From Candidatus Endomicrobium procryptotermitis (GTDB taxonomy: Bacteria; Elusimicrobiota; Endomicrobiia; Endomicrobiales; Endomicrobiaceae): 64,000 bases of DNA. Where the stretch lies: the NCBI GenBank assembly GCA_031279415.1, contig JAITIP010000003.1:34290-98289 (forward strand), written 5' to 3'. This document shows, piece after piece, positions 45,839-55,200 of the stretch. Position 1 is the first letter of the stretch. Every line of letters starts with the position of its first letter. Under the pieces are notes generated by a model. The model did no database searches and was not told where the DNA came from. It saw nothing but the letters and a program-made list of their open reading frames with translations. The translations under genes and the position numbers were made by a program.

Positions 45839-46227
45839 AGAAAGTAAGTCTTTTGGCTGCATTGGCAGTTATGATGGGAACAGTCGCAGTATTTGCTCAG
45901 GAAAAAAGCGGCATAACGGTTTCGGATTCGGCCGTATGTACGGCGATTGCCGACAGAATGCCTGAGGGAACAGCTGCAGAATTTTCAAAAGACACACCAA
46001 AAATTTATTATTGGACAAAAGTTGAAGGTGCTGAAGGCACAGAAATAAAACACATATGGTATGCCGGCGAAACGTCGATAGGAGAAGTTCCTTTAAAAAT
46101 TACAACTCCCTCTTTCAGAACATGGAGCAGCAAAACCATTTATCCTGGTCTTGAAGGTGATTTGTCAGTTGTGGTAGTTGATGCAGACGGCAATGTGTTG
46201 AAAAAAGATGCTTTTCAAATAAAATAA
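45835..46227 (+). CDS. DUF2914 exported protein
   Basis: 130 aa. Signal peptide ending VAVFA-QEK; then the DUF2914 core ISDSAVCTAIADRMPEG-like segment, IYYWTKVEGAEG, KHIWYAGET and RTWSSKTIYPGLEGDLSVVV. Family function is unknown; members are mostly periplasmic or attached to membrane proteins. A GGAGG site lies within the end of the DUF4833 gene. Confidence 0.85.
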   Translation: MKKVSLLAALAVMMGTVAVFAQEKSGITVSDSAVCTAIADRMPEGTAAEFSKDTPKIYYWTKVEGAEGTEIKHIWYAGETSIGEVPLKITTPSFRTWSSKTIYPGLEGDLSVVVVDADGNVLKKDAFQIK

Positions 46228-46300
46228 ACCATATTAGACTTTTCTGAGCGGCAACATTTTTTATTTTCCATAAAAAGTATCTTGAAAAGAAGGTTGTTAT

Positions 46301-46732
46301 ATGAAAAAAAATTCTGGATTTACCCTGACGGAAGTAATTGTTGTTATCATTATTATAGGCATTCTTTCAATTATTTCTATACCTATATACAGGGATCATG
46401 TTCAAAAATCAGTGGCAGTTGAAGGACAGGCATTACTCTCGGAAATTATGGCTACACAGGAAATTTATAACGCGCGAAATAAAACTTGGTACAATGCATC
46501 GTCTTTTACCGTCGTAGAAGCAAGTTATGTGCCTGAAATAGGCATTGATGCCAGAAGAAATAAGTATTTCAACAACTTTAAGTGGCGTTCAATAGATGTT
46601 ACGAGTGATGATGACGTATCGTTTATCATTACGACTGACGGAATTTCAGGAACAAAAGCAGAAGGCGTGTCTTTAACTTTGAATTACTATAAAGGTAAAG
46701 CTTACGAAATAGTTCAGAATTCCACTAATTAA
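46301..46732 (+). CDS. Type IV pilin-like prepilin
   Basis: 143 aa. The N-terminus KKNSG-FTLTEVIVVIIIIGIL is the prepilin peptidase site with the conserved Glu at position 5 after cleavage, followed by the hydrophobic helix. The globular part is short and lacks the C-terminal cysteine pair of many PilA proteins. Such small pilins occur in several copies in Elusimicrobiota. It may act in pili or a type II secretion pseudopilus. AAGAAGG precedes the ATG and a terminator follows. Confidence 0.9.
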   Translation: MKKNSGFTLTEVIVVIIIIGILSIISIPIYRDHVQKSVAVEGQALLSEIMATQEIYNARNKTWYNASSFTVVEASYVPEIGIDARRNKYFNNFKWRSIDVTSDDDVSFIITTDGISGTKAEGVSLTLNYYKGKAYEIVQNSTN

Positions 46733-46744
46733 GCAGCAAGTTAT

Positions 46745-46780
46745 AAAAAAGAGGAAGAACTTTGATTCTTCCTCTTTTTT
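46745..46780 (+). terminator. Terminator after the pilin gene
   Basis: Arms AAAAAAGAGGAAGAA and TTCTTCCTCTTTTTT with loop CTTTGA, ending in T. A 15-bp stem. Confidence 0.88.
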
Positions 46781-47284
46781 TATATTTATAATTGCAGATG
46801 TTTTTGGGCAAGTAATTACTATGTTTTATTTCTATATATTGCACAGAATTTTTTCAATGTCTATGAAATACTTCAGGCTTGTAACCTGATTTTCAAACTC
46901 CCAGACACTTAATTATTGACAAGTGTCGAACAGAAAGAATTGCCCTGCATTTTTTTATATATTACCATCTCTTTAATTTAGCATAATTATAAATTTTTAT
47001 TTGAATCGTTCTTATATTATATTAAAACTTATTTCCATAATAAGTTTTTAGGGAATTCTTTGTTTTTGAAGCAGTTTCACAAAGTATCTATTTTTACTCA
47101 AAATATCAAAAATAGGCTTAACCCTACTTCTAAAATTCCTTCAATATATTCTTTCTTTTTTCACTTGCTTATTTTTGAACTTCTTATGTAACTGTTTCAT
47201 ACTTTAAATCCGCCTTTTTAAATTTTATTTAAAGTATTTTACAGTAATTTTATTTTTGTGGAGACAGCATTTAGCACCGCTTAA
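46781..47284. other. Intergenic region without a recognised gene
   Basis: About 500 bp, very AT-rich, with stops in every frame. A 10-bp hairpin with arms AAAACTTATT and AATAAGTTTT (47024-47048) is followed by T-rich bases and may be a weak terminator. Nothing else is supported. Confidence 0.4.
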
Positions 47285-47313
47285 TTGACAAAAAGAGTGA
47301 TTTTCATTAGAAT
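47285..47313 (+). promoter_or_regulatory. Promoter giving a probable leaderless mRNA
   Basis: TTGACA (47285-47290), 17-base spacer, TAGAAT (47308-47313), then eight bases to the ATG at 47322; same geometry as the promoter at 41652-41680. Confidence 0.72.
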
Positions 47314-47321
47314 ACTTTATT

Positions 47322-48635
47322 ATGAAGGAAAAAACTTTTAAACAATCTATTTCAACACTGTCTTTATTTATATTTTTTTTGATGTCGGCATGCGCAAGCG
47401 TAACGTCAAATTCTAAAACAACAATTTTGGAACATCCTCGATATGGAGAAACTATTGCAGAAACGCTTGCTGAAGAAATTTCCATTGAAGCTGCCCCCGA
47501 ACCGGAAAAATTTATCAGAGGAATTCATTTATCCGCGTGGATAAGCGGTCCAAACAAACACAGAGCCGCAGTCATAGATTTATTTGACAATACCGAACTC
47601 AACACGGCGGTTATTGATATTAAAGAGATGGAAGGGCAAATATACATTGACGGAGTAAAAACTGCAAATAATAGCGGAGCCTATTTCAAAGCCATCCCGA
47701 ACATCACCGAATATCTGGCAAAATTAAAAGAGAAAAATATCTATACTATTGCCAGAGTAGTGGTTTTCAGAGATAATCTTATGCCTAGGAAAAAGCCTTC
47801 CATGGGAGTAAAAAAACCAGATGGCACTCTTTGGACGGACAACAAAGGTATAACATGGCTTGATCCTTATAATAAAGACGTTTGGGAATATATTTTTGAA
47901 ATGTGCGAAAGAGCGATTGACCTGGGTTTTGAAGAAATACAGTTTGATTACATAAGATTTCCCTCAGATGGAAATATAAAGAACTGCCGTTACAGCAATA
48001 AAGAGCATTCAAGCGAAACAGCTTCACAAGCTATAGTCGAATTTTTAAAAGAAGCCAACAAAAGACTTAAAGCAAAAGATGCAAAAATATCAATAGATGT
48101 TTTCGGTGGAACGACAACTTCTTCAAACGATATGGGAATAGGGCAAAAAATTGTCGAAATGGCGGAATGGGTGGATTACGTAAGTCCCATGGTTTATCCA
48201 TCACACTACTATAGAGGAGAATTCGGATTACAGGAACCGAACAAAGAACCATATACGGTTGTTTACAAAGCGATAGAAGGTGCACTAAAAAGAATTCCAA
48301 AAGAAAAACTTCGTCCTTGGCTGCAGGATTTTACAATGTTCGGATATAAATACGAAAAAAAGCATATAAGAGCGCAAATACAGGCTTGTTATGACAATGA
48401 AATAGGAAATTGGTTACTTTGGAATCCCAGATGCGTTTACACAAGAGAAGCTTTAAAAGAAAATGAGGCTGAAATGTTATATGTAAAAAGTAGCCCTCTT
48501 ACGCCTGAAATGATAAAGGCTGCAGAAAAGCTTGAAGTACCCGAAGCAAAACAAGAAGACAACCAGACACAAATTATAGAAACCACTAAAGAAATCGAAA
48601 AAGAAAAAACTACGGAATTGGAACAAGCCCAATAA
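47322..48635 (+). CDS. DUF4015 putative glycoside hydrolase, lipoprotein
   Basis: 437 aa. The signal peptide ends in lipobox LMSAC, so it is lipid-anchored in the envelope. The DUF4015 TIM-barrel-like domain spans about 66-390: GIHLSAWISGPN, NTAVIDIKEMEGQ, WLDPYNKDVWEY, FDYIRFPSDG and DYVSPMVYPSHY. Members are thought to act on polysaccharides. The C-terminus is a Glu/Lys-rich tail. Its promoter leaves no leader. Confidence 0.83.
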   Translation: MKEKTFKQSISTLSLFIFFLMSACASVTSNSKTTILEHPRYGETIAETLAEEISIEAAPEPEKFIRGIHLSAWISGPNKHRAAVIDLFDNTELNTAVIDIKEMEGQIYIDGVKTANNSGAYFKAIPNITEYLAKLKEKNIYTIARVVVFRDNLMPRKKPSMGVKKPDGTLWTDNKGITWLDPYNKDVWEYIFEMCERAIDLGFEEIQFDYIRFPSDGNIKNCRYSNKEHSSETASQAIVEFLKEANKRLKAKDAKISIDVFGGTTTSSNDMGIGQKIVEMAEWVDYVSPMVYPSHYYRGEFGLQEPNKEPYTVVYKAIEGALKRIPKEKLRPWLQDFTMFGYKYEKKHIRAQIQACYDNEIGNWLLWNPRCVYTREALKENEAEMLYVKSSPLTPEMIKAAEKLEVPEAKQEDNQTQIIETTKEIEKEKTTELEQAQ

Positions 48636-48720
48636 AATTCATAAGAATGGCATAAAAGCTAAAGCTATAAGTACCATTTTTTTGTGGTCAATATGGATTT
48701 GTTCATTCAGCACACATTGG

Positions 48721-48750
48721 TTGACTACTAAAACTTCTTTATGGTAGAAT
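48721..48750 (+). promoter_or_regulatory. Promoter giving a nearly leaderless mRNA
   Basis: TTGACT (48721-48726), 18-base spacer, TAGAAT (48745-48750), ten bases to the ATG at 48761. No Shine-Dalgarno site. Confidence 0.6.
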
Positions 48751-48760
48751 AGCAAAAGTT

Positions 48761-49216
48761 ATGATATTATCAATCTATTTTTTATCATTAATATTTTTTA
48801 TTTTGGGCTGGATTTATTACTACAAACCGCAGCGCATACAAGGGATTAATAATTTTTTTAGAAACAAAATATTTAATGATAGATATATTTTGTTTAAAAG
48901 AAAAAAAGCTGCTGTTGTTTTTTTTATAATTGCATGTATTTTATTCACTTCCGGCTTAATAAAAGCGCATCATGATGAAAAAAATAATAAAAATTTACAG
49001 TTTGATATTGTAAATAAAGAGATTATTCTTGATATAATATCTGTTTATGTAAAACGTCTGTCGGACAGTCCAAAAGATTTGACAATATTGACAAAGTTGG
49101 CATATTCTTATGAGGCTTTCGGAGAAAAGAACCGCGAACTTCTTACGTGGGAAAAGATATTATCTTTGGATCCTGCAAATGAAACAGCGCAAAAAAAACT
49201 TAAATTTAAACGTTGA
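48761..49216 (+). CDS. Membrane protein with short C-terminal TPR-like part, unknown
   Basis: 151 aa. Two hydrophobic helices (residues 2-20 and 47-66) and a C-terminal region (residues 108-150: LTILTKLAYSYEAFGEKNRE, EKILSLDPANE) like a single TPR. Not recognised. It overlaps the start of aroE and so belongs to its transcript. Confidence 0.6.
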   Translation: MILSIYFLSLIFFILGWIYYYKPQRIQGINNFFRNKIFNDRYILFKRKKAAVVFFIIACILFTSGLIKAHHDEKNNKNLQFDIVNKEIILDIISVYVKRLSDSPKDLTILTKLAYSYEAFGEKNRELLTWEKILSLDPANETAQKKLKFKR

Positions 49217-50024
49217 AACAAAATTATTTGCCATTTTAGGTTACCCTATAAAGCATTCTTTTTCACCGCTTATGCAAAATGCATGGTTTGAACAAGAAAA
49301 ACTCAACTGTGCTTATATGTCTTTTGAAACTGATCCGAAAAATTTGAAAAAAACGCTTGAAGCTTTAAAAATCTTAGGATTTTGCGGAATCAATATAACA
49401 ATTCCACATAAAACGGCCGTTATGGAATTTCTAGATTATACAGATAAGGCTTCAAAGCGCATCGGAAGCGTAAACACTATAGCGATAAAAAATGGTAAAC
49501 TTTACGGATATAATACGGATTATTCCGGATTTGTTTCAGATTTGATTTCAAAAAATATAAAGATAAAAGGAAAAACAATATTTATTTTTGGAGCGGGAGG
49601 AGCGGCTAGAGCTATAATATATTCCGTAAAAAGCAGTGGTGCAAAAATGATATATTTAGCAAACAGAACGCATAAAACAGCTTTATCTCTTGCAGGAGAG
49701 TTTGAAATCGAAGCACCTCGAAAAGACAAAATTATTGAAAAAGCTGCACAGTCAGACTTGATAATAAACGCTTCATCCTGCGGTATGAACAAAACTGACA
49801 GATTTCCTTTTGAAATAAAATCATTAAAAAAAAATGCTGTAATTTATGAGATAATATATAATAAGTTGACTCCTTTTATCAAAGCAGCAAAAAAAAATAA
49901 AATTGCTTTTTATACAGGTGAAGGTATGCTGATAAATCAAGGCGCTCACGGATTTAAAATATGGACAGGAATATATCCCGACACTAAAAGTGCATTAAAA
50001 TTATTAAATAAATTTATGAGGTAA
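49179..50024 (+). CDS. aroE: Shikimate dehydrogenase
   Basis: 281 aa from the ATG at 49179. Reduces 3-dehydroshikimate with NADPH. ILGYPIKHSFSPLMQN binds shikimate; GINITIPHKTAVMEF and IGSVNTIAI follow; NADP site is FGAGGAARAI; the C-terminal GEGMLINQGAHGF is typical. The start lies inside the preceding ORF (38-bp overlap); an earlier start is possible but not supported. aroB and aroQ lie 6.5 kb downstream. Confidence 0.93.
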   Translation: MKQRKKNLNLNVETKLFAILGYPIKHSFSPLMQNAWFEQEKLNCAYMSFETDPKNLKKTLEALKILGFCGINITIPHKTAVMEFLDYTDKASKRIGSVNTIAIKNGKLYGYNTDYSGFVSDLISKNIKIKGKTIFIFGAGGAARAIIYSVKSSGAKMIYLANRTHKTALSLAGEFEIEAPRKDKIIEKAAQSDLIINASSCGMNKTDRFPFEIKSLKKNAVIYEIIYNKLTPFIKAAKKNKIAFYTGEGMLINQGAHGFKIWTGIYPDTKSALKLLNKFMR

Positions 50025-50026
50025 TC

Positions 50027-51058
50027 ATGTTAATTTGGATTGTAAGAATTCTTATTATTTTGGCAGGACCTTTGATTGCATATTTTCAGATAGAACCTAC
50101 ATTGCAAAGTACTTTTGTAGGACTTACAATTTCTGCAGCAATTGTAGTTTTGGAATATTTTTTTCAAAAGACCCCTTTGGATACTCTTGTAATTGCAATT
50201 ATCGGCATTGTCATGGGACTTATTGCGGCAAAAATTTTAGATTACGGAGTTGATTTACTTGACAGCCCGAAAATAAATCTCTTTTTTGAAAAATATTCGC
50301 TGCTTATTAAAATTGTCTTTTCTTATTTTGGCATGGTTATTGCCGTCAAGAAAAAGGATGAGCTTGACCTTCTCGACAAAGATATTCTAAAAATTTCAAA
50401 GAAGAATAAACCTCTTGAACCACTGCTTCTGGATACAAGTGCAATTATTGACGGAAGAATTTATGATATAGTAGAAACTAAATTTCTGCTTGCAACTCTT
50501 GTAATACCTAAATTCGTTTTGGAAGAACTGCAAAAACTAGCAGATTCAAATGATGCGATAAGAAGGAACCGTTCTAAAAGAGGGCTGGACATAGTCTCAA
50601 AACTTCAAAATTCGGAAGCCGTAGTTATAAAAATTTACGATAAAGATTATAAAAATATTGAAGGGACGGACTCAAAGCTTACTGAACTTGCCAAAGAACT
50701 GAATGCAAAAATCATAACTACGGATTTTAATTTAAACAAAATGGCGGCAATTCAGGGAATAACTGTTTTAAACATAAACGATTTGTGCAATGCTCTTACT
50801 CCTATTTTTCTGCCGGGAGAAAGTGTTATGATATTTCTTGTAAAAGAAGGAAAAGAGCCTAATCAGGCGATAGGATATTTAGATGACGGTACAATGGTTG
50901 TTGCAGAAGATGGAAGAAGATACGTAGGAAAAAAAATAGAGCTTAATGTCACTTCAATAATACAAACTTCATCAGGCAGAATGGTTTTCGGAAAAGTTTC
51001 CGAGAACAATGAATATCTCATGCCTTCACAGCGCAAAAACGGAAACGGTAGGCATTAA
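50027..51058 (+). CDS. PIN/TRAM-domain membrane protein (YacL-like)
   Basis: 343 aa. Four hydrophobic helices (residues about 2-110), then a PIN nuclease domain LLDTSAIIDGRIYDI, TDSKLTELAKELNAKIITTDFNLN with the acidic residues of RNase PINs, and a C-terminal TRAM-like RNA-binding part (EGKEPNQAIGYLDDGTMVVA, GRRYVGKKIELNVTSIIQ). Homologues often precede ispD, as here. GAGG precedes the ATG, and the stop overlaps the ispD start (TAATG). Confidence 0.88.
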   Translation: MLIWIVRILIILAGPLIAYFQIEPTLQSTFVGLTISAAIVVLEYFFQKTPLDTLVIAIIGIVMGLIAAKILDYGVDLLDSPKINLFFEKYSLLIKIVFSYFGMVIAVKKKDELDLLDKDILKISKKNKPLEPLLLDTSAIIDGRIYDIVETKFLLATLVIPKFVLEELQKLADSNDAIRRNRSKRGLDIVSKLQNSEAVVIKIYDKDYKNIEGTDSKLTELAKELNAKIITTDFNLNKMAAIQGITVLNINDLCNALTPIFLPGESVMIFLVKEGKEPNQAIGYLDDGTMVVAEDGRRYVGKKIELNVTSIIQTSSGRMVFGKVSENNEYLMPSQRKNGNGRH

Positions 51059-51729
51059 TGAAAGCTGCAGCAATAATAGTCGCCGGAGGAGACGGCAAAA
51101 GGTTTGGATCTCAAACATCAAAACAGTTTTTAACGCTTTGTGGAAAACCAGTTTTTATGCACAGCATTGAAGCCTTTTTATCTGTGAAAGCCTTTAACCA
51201 GATAATATTAGCCGTTCCAAAATATCTGTCAGATGTTTTATCAAAAAAATATAAAAATTATGATTTTACTATTACTGCCGGGGGAAAAGAAAGATTCGAT
51301 TCAGTAAAAAACAGCATGGCGTTTTTAAAAGGCGCTATAGAATTTGTGGCCGTACATGATGCGGTAAGACCGTTAATTTGCGCCGAAGATATTATATTGG
51401 TATTAAAAGCTGCAAAAAAATATGGCGCCGCAATAGCCGCTGAAAAAGCTAAAGATACTATAAAAATCTCCGAAAACGGATTTGTTAAAAGCACATTAGA
51501 CAGAAACATTCTATGGAACGCGCAAACGCCTCAAATCTTTAAAGCTGCTCTTTTTAAAAAAATATATTCCGGAAAAATACCTAAAGATGTAACGGATGAT
51601 TCAATGCTTGCAGAAAAAGCTGGACATAAAATCGCAATAGTTGAAACACGGTCACCAAACTTTAAAATAACGATAAAACAAGATTTCCTGTTTGCAAAAC
51701 AGCTGCTTTCATCACGCTGCCGTCGATAA
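51058..51729 (+). CDS. ispD: 2-C-methyl-D-erythritol 4-phosphate cytidylyltransferase
   Basis: 223 aa, MEP pathway enzyme making CDP-methylerythritol. AAIIVAGGDGKRFGS is the CTP-binding loop, KQFLTLCGKPVFMHSI and VAVHDAVRPLI follow. The TDDSMLAEKAG segment near the end is standard. ispF is not adjacent. Codes end to start with the PIN/TRAM gene. Confidence 0.94.
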   Translation: MKAAAIIVAGGDGKRFGSQTSKQFLTLCGKPVFMHSIEAFLSVKAFNQIILAVPKYLSDVLSKKYKNYDFTITAGGKERFDSVKNSMAFLKGAIEFVAVHDAVRPLICAEDIILVLKAAKKYGAAIAAEKAKDTIKISENGFVKSTLDRNILWNAQTPQIFKAALFKKIYSGKIPKDVTDDSMLAEKAGHKIAIVETRSPNFKITIKQDFLFAKQLLSSRCRR

Positions 51730-52210
51730 AAAATAACGCTGAAACTAAGAGGCTAAGTAACAGCCGTTACTAAACCCAAGATTCCAATCCTCTAATTTTC
51801 TGCCATTGCTATTTCTTAATGTTTCTATTTTTCGCAGGATATTTTTTGTTAAGTCGATTGACTGAGCTAACCGCTTAGGACGTTTGTTTAAAGGCACAAT
51901 ATTTCTTAAACTGAATTCTTTTTTTGCTTTTGTTTATCGTTCAATTGTTCGCGGCTATTTCTGATATTTTGCTTAATATCAGCCCTTTTGGCTTTAATTT
52001 CTTTGCTTGTTTCAAAATCTTTCGTCTTCGTTGTACTTCTTTGGAAATGTTCATTGCTATCCCCTATTTTATTATATCTAAAAAATGGACATTTCTATTT
52101 TGACCTGAAATTGTTTGAAAAAAGCAAATAAGAAAAGACTTTTTTAGTTGCAATGTTGACTGTAAAAATTGTAAAATAATCGAAAAATAATTGAAAAACG
52201 AGGATATTTA
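51730..52210. mobile_element. Decayed insertion-sequence fragment
   Basis: On the minus strand an ATG at 52054 opens a 37-codon frame beginning MNISKEVQRRRKILKQAKKL, like the N-termini of IS481/IS3-type transposases; it stops at 51941. Outside it, the bases TGGACATTTCTATTTTGACCT (52086-52106) look like an element end and recur at 19752-19768. No other transposase domain is present. The family assignment is from memory of similar sequences, not a search. Confidence 0.45.
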
Positions 52211-55200
52211 ATGAATAAAAGGATAGCAGGCATAGTGCTTACTTTTTTTTATTTTTGCTGTTATTTTCCGATAAATCTTTATGCCGAAAACCAATATATG
52301 ATATCAGGAATCATTACAAATAAAAATGATGATTCTCCCATAATAGATGCGCAAGTGCGCATCAGCGGAGATAAAGAGTTTTTGGAAAGAACTGATATTT
52401 TCGGATACTATCAAATTGAGAATATCGATGCCGGAATGTATCTCGAGATTACCGCCGCTAAAGATGGAATGATATTTTCTCCAGAAATTCTGAGAATTGC
52501 TTCTTTGAATTCTAATAGAACAATAAATTTTACTGCAGTTTATGAAGATCCTGAAGACAACCTAAAACCGCAGGAGCCAAAATACCCGTCAGCTTCCAGA
52601 AAAACTTCCACCGTCATAGTTTCACCTTCAGGTAGAAGTTCTAATCCCGAAGATGTACATGTAATCTCAAAACCGGCAAATGGAGTTTCTCAGCCGCAGC
52701 CTGAGTATGTAACGGCCACAGATTCCTTTTTTGATTCTTCACAGAGAGCAAAGGTCTCTTCTAGAGAAAAAGATTCTTTGCCGGCAAAAACAACTTTTGA
52801 TTTAAGTGGAAAAGTCATTTATTATGCTTCAGGTCTGGTCGGAGTAAAGGTTATTGTAAATGATAATAAAAAACTTATGACGACTACCGATATTAATGGA
52901 TATTATTCGATAAAAGGATTGAAATCTAATCAGAATTATACCGTAAAATTTATAAGAGACGGATTTACTTTTAACCCTTCCGAATACAAAATTGTCGATG
53001 GTAATAAAGATTTTGTGATTAATACCGAAGCGACCACCGGCAAGCAAAATATCAGCGGAAGGATAGCCGAAGGCAAAAACGGAATCGAAAATGTTTTAAT
53101 TAAAATAATAAGCGGAGTCGATGAATTCACGGCATATACCGATAACGACGGTAAATTTTCCGTCAAAGGACTTGCTTATGGAAGCAACTATTTCATAACT
53201 GCCTCAAAAGAAGGCGTTTTGGTTATCCCTCCAAAAGTAACCGTTAACAAACTTGTCAGCGACAGGGTTATAAATTTTAAGGCCACGGTACAGAAATTTT
53301 CAATCATCGGGACGGTAAGAGATTATGACGGCAAAGCTGTTAAAAATGCAAAAGTTGAAGCCAAAACTGTATTTGACACTTTTAAAACCGTAACAAACTC
53401 AAAAGGCAGATATATTATAGAAGAATTACCAATGGCTTTGACTTATACTTTAACAGCAAATAAAGAAGGCTATTCTCCTTCAGAGATGATTGTCATTGAA
53501 AGTTTGGATAAAAATAAGGAGATAAATTTCCAAATAAAAAAAGAATCTAGTCCTTCTGTTAAAAAAAGAAATTCCGCTGACACTTCGGAAACAAAAAAAC
53601 CTTCCGAGTCAAAACAGAACAAAAGATCCGTACAAAAAGAACGCGGCTCATCCGCACAGGAGGAAAGTAAAAGAGAGTCCGTAAAAAACTCTTTGAAAAA
53701 TAATGCTGAAAAACCTCAGTCGGAAGACAGAGACGTTAATAAGAAAAAAGAGAAAAGCCTGAAGGCTGAACGCAAAAAGCTTGAAAAAGAAAGAAAAAAA
53801 GAAACCGAAAAACAAGAAAGACTTCAATATCAGGAACAAATAAAAAAAGAGAAGGAAAAAGCTTCGAAAATAAAAGGCGGTTCTTCGGACAAAGATTCTA
53901 AACCCGGCAAAGAAAAGCCGAAAAAGGTCTCTTCTGCAAAAGAAAAAATGGTAAAAGTAAGAGGTAAAATTGAATGCAAAGCAGGACGTCTTAAAGGTAT
54001 AGAATTAAGTATGTCCCATGGGTTTTCGGCAAAGACAGATGAAAAAGGGAGATATGAATTTATAGTTCCAGCGGATAAAAGATACACTCTTACCGCCAAC
54101 AGTCCCGATTTTTATTTTGAACCACAAAAAGTTGTTTACGATGGACTAAAGTCAAATGTCGTGCAAGATTTTGTTCCTTATATAACGATTGAAGGAGAAG
54201 TTTTTGCCGAAGGAAAAGGTATCCCTGATGTGCAGATAAACATGAACGGTGCACAAGTCACTTCTACCAATCAATTCGGAAGATATAAAATCGAAAAAAT
54301 AGAATACGGTTCTCCTGTTTCGATAATCGCCTCAAAAAACGGACTTAATTTTTATCCGGGGTCGCTGCAAATTGCGGCGGTGGTAAAAAATTTAGAAAAT
54401 GCCAATTTTACAGTTTCTTATTCGGTTGCCGGAAAAATAAGCACACAGATCGGAAATATGGTGCTTGGAAATGTCGTTATTGAGGTCAGCGGCAGTACAA
54501 AAACAAGCGTTTCTACGGATTTCAGTGGAAATTTTATGCTGTTAGGGCTGGCTCAAGGCGGATACTTTGAAATTACTCCTAAAGCCGGCGGATATTCCTT
54601 TACGCCTCCTTCCAGAAACTATTTCAATATGAGAGAAAGTTTTGTAGGCCAGAACTTTTCCGCAGTCAAAGAGACATATGTTGTAAAAGGGAATGTAAAT
54701 GTCGGTGGAAAACCGATAAGAAATGCCGCGGTGAGCATATCTAAGAGGCCATTGAAATATTATACGGATGATGAAGGAGATTTTTATATCGCAAATCTTG
54801 ATTACGGCGGACCTTACGTATTGAACGCTTTAAGCGCTGATCTCGAATTCGAGCCTATAACTATAGAACTTTTAGAAAAAGATACGACTGTAGAATTCTC
54901 CACAGATATTTCTCTTGGCGGCATAGTGGTTTCTGGAAATAACCCTCTCAAGGGAATTATTGTTGACGTCAACGGAAAAAAACATAAAACCGACGAAGAA
55001 GGACGTTATCTTATAACAGGACTTAAATATAATGGAGATTATCTTCTTTCGCTTTCCGCACCGGGAATAATATTTAATCCATCGCAAAAAGAGTATACAG
55101 GTGTTAAAAAGAGCATATTAAACGAAACTTTCAATGCTTCGGCGATAATAAATGGAAGAGTTACTTATAACGAAAAACCTTTTGCAGGAGCTTCAATAAA

